From contig DAMBSC010000006.1 in the NCBI GenBank assembly GCA_032054765.1, positions 186,001 through 250,000 of the forward strand: 64,000 nucleotides of DNA. The letters run 5' to 3'. This document shows positions 52,677 through 61,166 of this stretch, in pieces. The notes beneath the pieces are model-generated. The model had not been told where the DNA came from. It did not search any database and saw only the letters and a program-made list of their open reading frames with translations. Both the position numbers and the translations under genes were made by a program. The stretch's first letter is position 1. Each line of letters begins with the position of its first letter. The DNA comes from DFXE01 sp032054765 (GTDB lineage: Bacteria; Bacteroidota; Bacteroidia; Bacteroidales; Tannerellaceae).

Positions 52677-53491
52677 GATAAACCTCCTATAAATTCAGAT
52701 AAACTCTTACCCGGATTTTGAGTTTTCATAAATGTTTCTCCAATCAAGAAACCTTTGAATCCGCAATCTCGTAACTGTTTCACTAATTTTGTATCAGATA
52801 TTCCACTTTCAGATACTAATAGAGGAGTAGTCGTAAATTGCTCCCCTTTCGGGGGTTGAGAGGGTATCTGTTGTATTAAACGGAAAGAATTTTGCACATC
52901 CGTATGAAAGCTACCCAGATTCCGATTATTCACCCCTAACATATCGATATGAGGATTCAAATATCTTAATTCTTCTTCATTATGTATTTCTAATAACACC
53001 TCTAAACCTAAGCTATGTGCAGTTTCTGCCAGTATAATACAAGTTTCTTCATTTAATGCCGCCGCGATTAATAGTATTGCGTCAGCCCCCATGATCCGTG
53101 CCTGATATAACTGGTATTCATCAATAATGAAGTCTTTTCTGAGCAGAGGTATATTAACTAATTTACGTGCTTGTTGAAGATCACTTAAAGTACCCCCAAA
53201 GTATTTCTGATCTGTAAGAACCGAACAGGCTGATGCTCCTCCTGCTTCATAAGCAGGAATAATATGAGCAATATCAGCATCTGGAAATAACCATCCTTTA
53301 GATGGAGACTTACGTTTGAATTCAGCAATAATACCGGTAGGAGAATTGGCTAATGAAGAACGCATTGAATAAACGGGACGTTCCAGTTGATCACTTCCCA
53401 TGGTTACCAATGTTCGAAGGTCTACCGCCCGCTTCTGTTCTTCCACTTCTATACGCTTATTTACTATGATCTCTTGTAATATATCTTTCAT
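52673..53491 (-). CDS. trpC: Indole-3-glycerol-phosphate synthase with in-frame repeat
   Basis: A 272-residue TIM barrel. Visible family motifs are IIAEFKRKSPSKGWL (catalytic Lys and Glu region), PLLRKDFIIDEYQLYQARIM (catalytic Lys), LEVLLEIHNEEEL and LGVNNRNLGSFHTD. Near residue 215 the stretch IPSQPPKGEQFTTTPL interrupts the usual sequence just before LLVSESGIS. It is encoded by a CCCCTTTCGGGGG hairpin (about 52838-52866) of the same type as the repeat at 40169. It is coupled to trpD (two-base gap) and trpF (overlap). Confidence 0.95.
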   Translation of the reverse strand: MKDILQEIIVNKRIEVEEQKRAVDLRTLVTMGSDQLERPVYSMRSSLANSPTGIIAEFKRKSPSKGWLFPDADIAHIIPAYEAGGASACSVLTDQKYFGGTLSDLQQARKLVNIPLLRKDFIIDEYQLYQARIMGADAILLIAAALNEETCIILAETAHSLGLEVLLEIHNEEELRYLNPHIDMLGVNNRNLGSFHTDVQNSFRLIQQIPSQPPKGEQFTTTPLLVSESGISDTKLVKQLRDCGFKGFLIGETFMKTQNPGKSLSEFIGGLS

Positions 53492-53493
53492 TT

Positions 53494-54489
53494 TTATGTG
53501 TTTATAGTTAGAAATTTATTGAACATCCGCAAAGCTTTTCCGCTTTCCAAAGATTCCTTCGCTTCCGCTATACAGGATTCGATTTTCTTTTCAGGGCATA
53601 TTACCTGAATAGCAAATGCTGCATTCACAATTACACAATTCTTTTGAGCTTCTGTTGCCTTATTATTTAATAGGTTATCAAATATCTTTGCTGCATGTGA
53701 TACGGTTTCTCCCCCATCCAGATCGGCCTCTTTACAACGTGTAAACCCAAGCATTTCCGGTGTATATAACTTTTCTTTTTCGGGCATTGCCACTTTAAAG
53801 TCAGCCGTTAAAGAGATTTCATCAAATCCGTCAAGGCTGTGAACCACTGCAAAACGAGTTCCACTTTCCTGATAGGTATAATTATACAAACGTAAGAGTG
53901 GAAGATTATATACACCTAATAATTGGTAGGTAGGTATGACAGGATTAACCAATGGTCCCAACATATTAAAGAAACTTCTTACTCCCAGGTTTTTCCTGAC
54001 AGAAGCAACGGCTTTTAATGCTGGATTGAATAACGGAGCATGTAAATAGGCAAAATTACACTCATCAATAGATTTTCGAATAATATCTATATTATCGGTA
54101 AACTTAACCCCATGTTGCTCCATAACATTACTGGCTCCGCTTACAGAAGTAGCTCCGTAGTTACCGTGTTTTACTACATTATATCCTGCTCCGGCAAGTA
54201 CACAACAGGCTGTTGTACTAATATTGAATGTGTTTTTACCATCACCGCCTGTACCAACAATATCGATAGGTTTGTATTCTGATAAATCCACAGGGACACG
54301 CATTTCCAGGAGCGCTTCCCGAAAGCCTGTTAATTCTTCCACAGATATACTACGCATCAGGAAAACTGTAATCAAACTTGAAATTTGTGACTCATTATAT
54401 TTCCCTTCTGTTATACTCTGAAGTATCATCCGTGCTTCTTCACGCCCCAGATATTGATGCTCGAATAATTTATAAAGTATTTGTTTCAT
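53494..54489 (-). CDS. trpD: Anthranilate phosphoribosyltransferase
   Basis: A 331-residue enzyme that transfers phosphoribose to anthranilate. Motifs: IDIVGTGGDGKNTFNIST (pyrophosphate-binding loop), KHGNYGATSVSGASNVME and VRKNLGVRSFFNMLGPLVNP. Normal length, no insertion. It stands between trpG and trpC in the operon. Confidence 0.97.
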   Translation of the reverse strand: MKQILYKLFEHQYLGREEARMILQSITEGKYNESQISSLITVFLMRSISVEELTGFREALLEMRVPVDLSEYKPIDIVGTGGDGKNTFNISTTACCVLAGAGYNVVKHGNYGATSVSGASNVMEQHGVKFTDNIDIIRKSIDECNFAYLHAPLFNPALKAVASVRKNLGVRSFFNMLGPLVNPVIPTYQLLGVYNLPLLRLYNYTYQESGTRFAVVHSLDGFDEISLTADFKVAMPEKEKLYTPEMLGFTRCKEADLDGGETVSHAAKIFDNLLNNKATEAQKNCVIVNAAFAIQVICPEKKIESCIAEAKESLESGKALRMFNKFLTINT

Positions 54490-54500
54490 TTTCTTATCTC

Positions 54501-55067
54501 CTAATTTTTCAACCAGTTTTCAATTATTGTTTTTCCTTTGGGAGTCAGAACGGATTCAGGATGAAACTGTACTCCTCTTACGTCATAGTCTTTATGCCGT
54601 AATCCCATGATCTCTTCTTTTTCTCTATCTATTGCTGTTACCTCCAAGCAATCTGGTAAACAATCTTTGGAGACTACCCACGAATGATATCTTCCCGCTC
54701 TGAAACCCGGAGTCAATCCTTCAAATAAGGGATCTTTTATAATCACACGGATATCAGAACAAACTCCATGATGAACATCGGTCAAGTTTATAAGTTTAGC
54801 ACCAAAAACTTCGGCAATAGCCTGTTCTCCTAAACAAATGCCTAAAATACTTTTAGTAGAAGCATAACGTTCTATAAGAGATAAAAGAATACCTGCTTCA
54901 CATGGAATACCCGGACCCGGAGAAAGAAGAATTTTATCAAAATGTTCCACTTCATCAAGTGTAATCTGATCGTTACGATGAACTTCTACATCCGCTTTAA
55001 ATTCTTTCAAGATATGTAACAGATTATAAGTGAAAGAGTCATAGTTGTCTAATAGTAATATCTTCAT
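54501..55067 (-). CDS. trpG: Anthranilate synthase glutaminase subunit
   Basis: A 188-residue class I glutamine amidotransferase. The triad is visible: Cys in ILGICLGEQAI and His/Glu in GVQFHPESVLTP; the oxyanion loop is LLSPGPGIP. The nucleophile motif reads GICLGEQ where most relatives have GVCLGHQ. It supplies ammonia to TrpE. It is separated from trpE by 90 bases of repeated sequence. Confidence 0.96.
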   Translation of the reverse strand: MKILLLDNYDSFTYNLLHILKEFKADVEVHRNDQITLDEVEHFDKILLSPGPGIPCEAGILLSLIERYASTKSILGICLGEQAIAEVFGAKLINLTDVHHGVCSDIRVIIKDPLFEGLTPGFRAGRYHSWVVSKDCLPDCLEVTAIDREKEEIMGLRHKDYDVRGVQFHPESVLTPKGKTIIENWLKN

Positions 55068-55072
55068 TTTTT

Positions 55073-55157
55073 TTGTAGTTGGTAGTTAGTAGTTGGTAGT
55101 TAGTAGTTGGTAGTTTATTATTATTTCTACTTACTACTAGCTACCAACTACTTAATA
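55073..55157. repeat. GTAGTTGGTAGTTA repeat between trpE and trpG
   Basis: The motif GTAGTTGGTAGTTA is repeated about three times, and a complementary block (CTACTTACTACTAGCTACCA) follows after an AT-rich loop. In the mRNA it forms a hairpin. It fills the only sizeable gap in the trp operon and may adjust the trpE/trpG ratio. Confidence 0.8.
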
Positions 55158-56564
55158 CTAATTAATTAATTTTTCTGCTAAATCAATAGCTTTTTTCAAA
55201 GCCCCAAGTTTATTGTTAACTTCCTGTAATTCTCTTTCATCTACACTTTTTGCTACAATTCCTGCACCCGCTTGATAATATAAAACATTTCCCCGACTCA
55301 CAAACGTCCGGATAGTAATTGCCTGGTTAATATCTCCATTGAAACCAATGAAACCGATACATCCTCCGTATGCCCCCCTATTATGTTTTTCAATATCTGT
55401 AATAAGTTGCATAGCACGTACCTTAGGCGCTCCGCTTAATGTTCCGGCAGGAAATGTATCTATAAAAGTCCGTATAGGATTACTATCAGCATTTATATCA
55501 CCACTTACACGCGAAACCAAATGTATTACATGACTATAATACTGAACTTCTTTATAGAAATCAACTTTAACGTTATGTGCATTTCGGCTAAGATCATTGC
55601 GGGCTAAATCTACTAACATTACATGTTCGGCATTTTCTTTTGGATCGGCCAGCAAGGTCTCTGTTCGTTGTTTATCCAATGTTACATTTCCTGACCGGAA
55701 TGTGGTTCCTGCAATCGGGTCGATACTGGCATGTCCATTCGTTATTTTACAGTGTGTTTCAGGAGAAGAACCAAATATCCGAAAGCCACCGAAATCAAAA
55801 TAAAAAAGATAGGGAGAAGGATTAATACTTCTCAAGGCTCTGTAAACTTTAAAGTCATCACCTTTGAAAGCTTGTTCAAATCTACGACTAAGAACTATTT
55901 GAAAAACATCTCCTCGTAAACAATGGCTGATACCTTTTCGAACCATTTCTTTATATTCGTCTCCGGTTATCGGTGAAGTTTCATTACCTGTTGTTTGGAA
56001 ATTGTAAGAAGCATAATTCCGGTTTTCTATAAGAGTCTCAATCTCTTGCAAACGGCTTGTTTCCTCATTTCCAACTAATTCAACTAGCGTAAGTTCATTC
56101 TTGAAATGATCAAAGACCAGAATATATCTGTAAAGTATATATAAGATATCCGGTGCATCATTTTCCTCATGGTGGCTTTCCTGTACAGGTATGTTCTCCA
56201 TATATTTAACGGCATCGAATGCAGTGTAACCAAATAAACCGCAAACTTCTTTATTTACTCCTTCAATCAGGAAACGACTCATGAAAGAATTAAATACTTC
56301 TTCTAATCCACCACCTTTAGAGGGCAAGGGGGATATTTCTACATTCCCATCAGGAAATGTTGTAGTACACTCATTATTATTTATTCCTATACTTGCTATC
56401 GGACACAAAGCTATATAAGATAGGCTATTGTCATTTCCATGGAAATCCGAACTTTCTAACAAAGCGGATTCAGGATATATATCACGTACTTTAAGATAAA
56501 TACTAACCGGTGTATGCAGATCACCCAATAGCTTCTTACTTATTGTTTTAAAAAAGTATTTCAT
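55158..56564 (-). CDS. trpE: Anthranilate synthase component I with in-frame repeat
   Basis: A 468-residue chorismate-using enzyme. The N-terminal Trp-feedback site (ALLESSDFHG) is present, and the catalytic domain has FQIVLSRRFEQAF, SPETHCKITNGHASIDPIAG, VDLARNDLSRNA and AGTLSGAPKVRAMQLI. Between DGNVE and FNSFMSRF the protein reads ISPLPSKGGGLEEV, encoded by a CTTTAGAGGGCAAGGGGGA segment (about 56310-56336) of the C/G-rich repeat type. The frame is kept. It starts three bases after trpB. Confidence 0.96.
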   Translation of the reverse strand: MKYFFKTISKKLLGDLHTPVSIYLKVRDIYPESALLESSDFHGNDNSLSYIALCPIASIGINNNECTTTFPDGNVEISPLPSKGGGLEEVFNSFMSRFLIEGVNKEVCGLFGYTAFDAVKYMENIPVQESHHEENDAPDILYILYRYILVFDHFKNELTLVELVGNEETSRLQEIETLIENRNYASYNFQTTGNETSPITGDEYKEMVRKGISHCLRGDVFQIVLSRRFEQAFKGDDFKVYRALRSINPSPYLFYFDFGGFRIFGSSPETHCKITNGHASIDPIAGTTFRSGNVTLDKQRTETLLADPKENAEHVMLVDLARNDLSRNAHNVKVDFYKEVQYYSHVIHLVSRVSGDINADSNPIRTFIDTFPAGTLSGAPKVRAMQLITDIEKHNRGAYGGCIGFIGFNGDINQAITIRTFVSRGNVLYYQAGAGIVAKSVDERELQEVNNKLGALKKAIDLAEKLIN

Positions 56565-56567
56565 TTT

Positions 56568-57746
56568 TTATTCTTCATTTAAATAGGTTTCCATATCTTT
56601 ATCACCTCTCCCCGATAAGGTTAAGACAACGACATCATCAGCATTGAATTTGATCTTATTTAAAGCTCCCAAGGCGTGAGCACTTTCAAGAGCGGGTATT
56701 ATGCCTTCCAATTTGGTTAGTTCGAAAGCCGCTTCTAACGCCTCATCATCATCTACCGTCAATATAGATGCACGATCAGTATCATATAAATTAGCATGAA
56801 TAGGACCTATCCCCGGATAATCCAACCCTGCGGAAATAGAATAAGGCTCTTCTATTTGTCCATCTTCACTTTGCATAACTAAAGTATAAGCGCCATGAAT
56901 AATCCCCTTTTTACCTAATTGGATTGTAGCTGCACTCATGCCGGAATGTATTCCTTTTCCTCCTGCTTCCGCTAATACAATCTTCACACGTTCGTCATCC
57001 ATATAATGGTAGATAGTTCCTGCGGCATTACTACCTCCACCCACACAGGCAAACAGATAATCCGGATAATCCCTTCTTTCTTTCTTTAACAACTGTTTCC
57101 GTATCTCTTCACTTATAACAGACTGTAAGCGAGCTACCATATCAGGATACGGATGAGGTCCAACTACTGAACCAATAATATAGTATGTATCTTGCGGATG
57201 ACAACACCAGTCGCGTATTGCTTCATTTGTAGCATCTTTTAAGGTCATATTACCGGATGTAACCGGAACCACTGTTGCTCCTAACATCTGCATCTTTTTT
57301 ACATTTGGTTGCTGACGTTCAATATCTGTTTTACCCATATAGACAATACATTCCATATCCATCAAAGCACAGACAGTAGCTGATGCTACCCCATGCTGAC
57401 CGGCACCTGTCTCGGCAATAATCCGTGTCTTGCCCATCTTTCGTGCCAATAAGATTTGACCGATAGTATTATTTATCTTATGAGCTCCGGTATGGTTCAA
57501 ATCTTCTCTTTTAAGGTATATTTTACAACCATGCTTTTTACTTAGTCGTCTTGTGAGGTAAAGAGGAGACGGACGGCCAACATAATCACGTAATAGCTGA
57601 TTAAATTCAATACGAAATTCTTCACTATCCAGTATATTGAGATAGTTTTCTTTCAGATCTTCAACACATTGATGGAGAATTTCAGGTATGTAAGCTCCTC
57701 CAAACTTTCCATAATACCCTTTTTGATTTACTTGATACGTTTTCAT
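56568..57746 (-). CDS. trpB: Tryptophan synthase beta subunit
   Basis: A 392-residue pyridoxal-phosphate enzyme that joins indole to serine. The PLP Lys is in REDLNHTGAHKINNTIGQIL. Also visible are ETGAGQHGVASATVCA and CVGGGSNAAGTIYHYMDD. It is of the regular TrpB1 type, length normal. It leads the operon, as is usual in Bacteroidota, and lies directly after the attenuator, so it is the gene most directly controlled by it. Confidence 0.97.
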   Translation of the reverse strand: MKTYQVNQKGYYGKFGGAYIPEILHQCVEDLKENYLNILDSEEFRIEFNQLLRDYVGRPSPLYLTRRLSKKHGCKIYLKREDLNHTGAHKINNTIGQILLARKMGKTRIIAETGAGQHGVASATVCALMDMECIVYMGKTDIERQQPNVKKMQMLGATVVPVTSGNMTLKDATNEAIRDWCCHPQDTYYIIGSVVGPHPYPDMVARLQSVISEEIRKQLLKKERRDYPDYLFACVGGGSNAAGTIYHYMDDERVKIVLAEAGGKGIHSGMSAATIQLGKKGIIHGAYTLVMQSEDGQIEEPYSISAGLDYPGIGPIHANLYDTDRASILTVDDDEALEAAFELTKLEGIIPALESAHALGALNKIKFNADDVVVLTLSGRGDKDMETYLNEE

Positions 57747-57784
57747 TTTGCTTTATTTATTAAGAATTTTTGTTTCTAAACTGC

Positions 57785-57829
57785 CATAAAAAGAGAAGAG
57801 GCCTGTCGCAAGTGCAACAGGCCTCTTCT
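57785..57829 (-). terminator. trp attenuator terminator
   Basis: On the minus strand AGAAGAGGCCTGT pairs perfectly with ACAGGCCTCTTCT (13 bp, 10-base loop), followed by CTCTTTTT. It lies between the leader peptide gene and trpB. An upstream hairpin covers the tandem Trp codons. This is the classic layout for ribosome-mediated attenuation. Confidence 0.88.
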
Positions 57830-57849
57830 TTCATATTCTTTTTATCTAT

Positions 57850-57933
57850 TTAGTATATACACGAGTCTGCGTTCCTTACGACTTTGAGTTGTAGGAAGCG
57901 CCACCAATATGTATTAACTAAAATATTATTCAT
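57850..57933 (-). CDS. trpL: trp operon leader peptide
   Basis: A 27-codon frame starting MNNILVNTYWWRFLQ and ending with TAA. Two adjacent Trp codons (TGG TGG) at positions 10-11 would stall a ribosome when charged tRNA-Trp is scarce. The RNA from GCGCTTCCTAC to GTAAGGAACGC, just after the Trp codons, can form a pause hairpin; the terminator follows 20 bases after the stop. It lies 25 bases downstream of a consensus promoter. The function is inferred from this arrangement, not from similarity. Confidence 0.85.
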   Translation of the reverse strand: MNNILVNTYWWRFLQLKVVRNADSCIY

Positions 57934-57957
57934 TCTCTTTTTCTATTATTTCGGCAG

Positions 57958-57988
57958 CAAATATATGCATTCTCTGACAAACTGCAAA
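57958..57988 (-). promoter_or_regulatory. trp operon promoter
   Basis: On the minus strand a -33 TTTG (57985-57988) and a -7 TATATTTG (57958-57965) are separated by exactly 19 bases, an exact match to the Bacteroidota consensus. It lies 24 bases upstream of the leader peptide start. Confidence 0.85.
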
Positions 57989-58117
57989 TATTTTGGAGTT
58001 TTTTTTTGAAAAATATCTTTTCATATCAACTATTTATAACGATTAGGTTTCACAATTAATAAGACCAATGCCCAAAATCATCAGATTATTACTAAAAAAA
58101 CAATATAACATATTTTA

Positions 58118-58205
58118 TTCACGATATATGTCGTGAATACTTTTGATAATTATCGTGAATATTCACGACATATGTCAAAAATATTTTCGATAATTATCAA
58201 AAACA
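58118..58205. repeat. 4 x 22-bp tandem palindrome array upstream of the TonB-like gene
   Basis: Four units of exactly 22 bp follow without gaps, starting at 58118, 58140, 58162 and 58184. Unit starts are TTCACGATATATGTCGTGAA, CTTTTGATAATTATCGTGAA, TTCACGACATATGTCAAAAA and TTTTCGATAATTATCAAAAA. Two left-arm types (TTCAC, TTTT) and two right-arm types (GTGAA, AAAA) occur in all four combinations. The gene-free stretch 57990-58397 otherwise shows no feature I can name. Confidence 0.88.
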
Positions 58206-58397
58206 AAAAAGGTACAATCAAGAGAGACCAACCAACGTGAGGAAATATTAATAATAGGCGTTGTTATGAATAAAAAGTCACTATATTTTTTATTAACTTA
58301 TTTTATGCTTTCAGTTATGGAATCGGCAGATGTATGTTCATCTATTAAATAAACAAGCGATGTTTTCCTAGTATTAATGATTTAATAATTTAGCTTT

Positions 58398-59084
58398 ATG
58401 GAAACAAAGAAATCAATGAAAGCCGATTTGGAAAAGGGTAAAACGATAAGTCTTTTAATGGGACTGGTTGTGGCTATAGCAATCCTTTTTGTAAGTTTTG
58501 AATGGGGAACCCGGGATGTACAAATTCTTGCATCCAATGGAAACGATAGTGGTTCTGAAATAGAACAAATGATGCCGATTACCAGACAGGAATTACCGCC
58601 TCCTCCACCACCGCCTGCTCCTGCGGTAGTCGATGTACTGAATATTGTAGAAAATATTGAGGATGTAGATGACCTTCCGATTTTGACTACTGAAGACAAT
58701 CCCAACATGGCACAACCTGAGACCTATATCCCAGCATCACCTAAAGACGATGAAGAGGAAGATGATAAGATCGATTTTGTTATCGTTGAAGATATGCCTA
58801 AGTTTCCTGGTGGTGAAGCTGCTTTACTGAGCTTTATTAATAAATCAATCAGATACCCGGTTATTGCTCAGGAAAACGGTATTCAAGGGCGCGTGATCTG
58901 TACATTTATTATCGATAAAACAGGTAAAGTTGTTGAAGGACAAGTAATTCGTGGTATAGATCCTTCTTTAGATAATGAAGCTCTACGTGTAGTTAATACA
59001 ATTCCGCAATGGGAACCCGGTAAACAAAGAGGTAAACCGGTAAGAGTTAAATACACAGTTCCGATAACTTTCAGATTACAATAA
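58398..59084 (+). CDS. TonB-family energy transducer
   Basis: A 228-residue protein with an N-terminal TM anchor (about residues 17-36), a proline run (PPPPPPPAPA) and an acidic linker (DDEEEDDKID). A C-terminal TonB domain follows (FPGGEAALLSFINKSIRYPV; GRVICTFIIDKTGKVVEGQV; WEPGKQRGKPVRVKYTVPIT). It couples proton motive force to outer-membrane transporters such as SusC, or serves a paralogous role. No ExbB/ExbD genes are adjacent. A terminator follows. Confidence 0.93.
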   Translation: METKKSMKADLEKGKTISLLMGLVVAIAILFVSFEWGTRDVQILASNGNDSGSEIEQMMPITRQELPPPPPPPAPAVVDVLNIVENIEDVDDLPILTTEDNPNMAQPETYIPASPKDDEEEDDKIDFVIVEDMPKFPGGEAALLSFINKSIRYPVIAQENGIQGRVICTFIIDKTGKVVEGQVIRGIDPSLDNEALRVVNTIPQWEPGKQRGKPVRVKYTVPITFRLQ

Positions 59085-59100
59085 TTCTCTTTATTTTGAG

Positions 59101-59129
59101 TCGCCGGATTTTAAGTCCGGCGATTTTTT
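59101..59129 (+). terminator. Intrinsic terminator after the TonB-like gene
   Basis: TCGCCGGA pairs with TCCGGCGA around a seven-base loop and is followed by six T. It also separates this gene from the convergent gene at 59131. Confidence 0.9.
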
Positions 59130-59130
59130 A

Positions 59131-59721
59131 TTAAAAACAGTAACTTAGAGAAACCAAAAAGGATATTGTTTTTAATTTATCCCTATGATTACCGGAGGCA
59201 TCAAAGTTTGATAAACCACAGCCTGCAGCTACTTGCCATCGATCAAATGCCATTGTTAAATAACTTTTCAAATGAACGAAAAGTTTTTCATTAGTAAATT
59301 TAGATGAATATGAGCCATGATTGTTAGATGCTATATTAAGAAAAGCTCCCGGCTCAATATTTAAGAAAAGCAAATCACCAACCTCATCCTTTATTAAAGG
59401 AAAACGGAAACGAACAGCCGGTCTCAAAAAAAGTGCCATATTTATATCATAATAATGATCATAATCATCATAATAGCTTTCTACACCAACCATACGAGCT
59501 ACAAAATCGATGAGATCAAATGAATAATCAAAAACAGACATTCCTAAGGTTACTCCAAGGTATTTATTGAATAGAAAAGAATAAGCAGGTTCAAACTCAA
59601 AGGCTGATTGTGAATTTAACCCTCCGGTGAGGTGAAACTCATGATGGTAAAAGTCTTTTTCCTGTTGTGCATATGCAATAGTAAATAGGAAGGATAGTAT
59701 GCAAATGAAAAATGTCTTCAT
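59131..59721 (-). CDS. Exported outer-membrane-like protein
   Basis: A 196-residue protein with a signal peptide (residues 1-18, ending IAYAQ) and beta-rich sequence (HHEFHLTGGLNSQSAFEFEP; YLGVTLGMSVFDYSFDLI; VAAGCGLSNFD) ending ISFLVSLSYCF with terminal Phe. A small outer-membrane barrel is likely. It is monocistronic and I recognise no family. Confidence 0.7.
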   Translation of the reverse strand: MKTFFICILSFLFTIAYAQQEKDFYHHEFHLTGGLNSQSAFEFEPAYSFLFNKYLGVTLGMSVFDYSFDLIDFVARMVGVESYYDDYDHYYDINMALFLRPAVRFRFPLIKDEVGDLLFLNIEPGAFLNIASNNHGSYSSKFTNEKLFVHLKSYLTMAFDRWQVAAGCGLSNFDASGNHRDKLKTISFLVSLSYCF

Positions 59722-59851
59722 CTTATCTATATTTAGGGGTTCATCTTACTTCTAAGACAAGCAATTTCCAAAATCCCCTATTCTATTTCAAAGAAATTAT
59801 AATAAGCCTATTTCTTATCCGTTATTTTAACAGACTTAATTAACCATCAGC

Positions 59852-60478
59852 ATGAACCCATCGAAAGAATTAAATGTAATAGCACAACGGATACGTGCAT
59901 TGTCACAAAACGGCTTGACATACTCTCTTAGCGAATACGATACAGAACGCTATGAAGAATTAATGGAACTAAGTAACCGGATCGTTTCTGTTGTAACAGA
60001 AAATGAAACGGAAATAATTAACTCACAGTATTTACCTACCCGTGAGTATGTAACACCTAAAGTAGATATACGGGCCGTCGTTTTCAATGATAAAGATGAG
60101 ATATTACTTGTAAAAGAAAAAGCCGATGGACACTGGGCACTTCCAGGCGGTTGGGCTGATGTTGGATTCTCACCTGGTGAAATAGCGGTAAAGGAAGTGA
60201 AAGAGGAAACCGGTCTTGATGTAAAAGCCGTTCGTCTACTATCCTTAATGGATATGAAATATCATCCGCATCCTCTCCTCCCCTATTATATCTATAAGAC
60301 ATTCATTCAGTGTGAAATAACCGGTGGTGAATTCACTGATGCTTTCGATATCCTGGATAAAGATTTTTTTCGAATAGACAATCTGCCTCCCCTCTCTCTG
60401 GAACGTGTTTTACCAGAACAAATTGAATTAATGTTTGTTTATTATAAGAACCCGCAAAAGAAGGTTTATTTTGACTAA
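59852..60478 (+). CDS. Nudix hydrolase
   Basis: A 208-residue protein. Residues 1-60 resemble the helical Nudix_N extension, followed by a Nudix domain with box GWADVGFSPGEIAVKEVKEE plus TG (the GX5EX7REUXEEXGU pattern with Lys for Arg). It hydrolyses a nucleoside diphosphate linked to another group; the YjhB-like architecture does not tell which one. A consensus -7 box for the following DUF4290 gene lies just after its stop. Confidence 0.9.
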   Translation: MNPSKELNVIAQRIRALSQNGLTYSLSEYDTERYEELMELSNRIVSVVTENETEIINSQYLPTREYVTPKVDIRAVVFNDKDEILLVKEKADGHWALPGGWADVGFSPGEIAVKEVKEETGLDVKAVRLLSLMDMKYHPHPLLPYYIYKTFIQCEITGGEFTDAFDILDKDFFRIDNLPPLSLERVLPEQIELMFVYYKNPQKKVYFD

Positions 60479-60504
60479 TTACCGGATAATTTCGAAAATA
60501 TATC

Positions 60505-60512
60505 TATCTTTG
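60505..60512 (+). promoter_or_regulatory. -7 promoter box (TATCTTTG) for DUF4290-murA-rimM
   Basis: TATCTTTG fits TAnnTTTG and lies 24 bases before the DUF4290 start at 60537. This supports that start over the longer frame. Confidence 0.6.
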
Positions 60513-60536
60513 CATCTTCCAATAATAAATCAAACA

Positions 60537-61166
60537 ATGAATTATAACACCCAACTGAAAAAACTGGCTCTACCTGAGTATGGCCGAAATATTCAAAACA
60601 TGGTTGATTACTGTGTTTCTATCACAGATAGTGAAGAACGTCAACGATGTGCAAACAGCATAATAAATATAATGGGAAACTTATTCCCTCATTTGCGTGA
60701 TGTAAGTGATTTCAAGCATATTTTATGGGATCATCTGGCTATTATGGCTGATTTTAAACTAGATATTGATTATCCATACGAGATTATCAAAAAAGAAAAT
60801 TTATATGCTAAACCGCCACGAATCCCTTACAATAATTCCCGGATCCGTTATCGTCATTATGGAAAAACATTAGAATTGATGATAAGTAAAGCAAATGAGT
60901 TGGAAACCGGAGAGGAAAGAGATTATTTAATTAAATTGCTGGCTAATCAATTGAAAAAATCTTTCCTGACATGGAATAAAGAATCTGTAGATGACCGCAA
61001 AATATTTAAAGATCTTGATGAGCTCTCACAAGGTAAAATCGTATTAAACGAAGAGGAATATAAATTAACTGAAAGCCGCGAAATATTAGCCAGAAATAAT
61101 ACAAACAACAATTCCAACAATAATAACAATAACAACAAGAAAAATCATTCCCGTAAAAACAGATGA
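60537..61166 (+). CDS. DUF4290-domain protein
   Basis: A 209-residue soluble protein, MNYNTQLKKLALPEYGRNIQ onward, with FPHLRDVSDFKHILWDHLAI and YGKTLELMISKA. This matches DUF4290, a family confined to Bacteroidota and typically located just before murA. The tail is a low-complexity Asn run (NNNSNNNNNNNKK) encoded by AAC/AAT repeats, which may vary in length. I chose the ATG at 60537 since the family starts there. It overlaps murA by four bases. Function unknown. Confidence 0.9.
   Translation: MNYNTQLKKLALPEYGRNIQNMVDYCVSITDSEERQRCANSIINIMGNLFPHLRDVSDFKHILWDHLAIMADFKLDIDYPYEIIKKENLYAKPPRIPYNNSRIRYRHYGKTLELMISKANELETGEERDYLIKLLANQLKKSFLTWNKESVDDRKIFKDLDELSQGKIVLNEEEYKLTESREILARNNTNNNSNNNNNNNKKNHSRKNR

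Noticed and set aside
58266..58352. 28-codon frame with a hydrophobic start before the TonB-like gene
   Set aside because: Short, AT-rich, no promoter and no similarity known to me; it may be chance.
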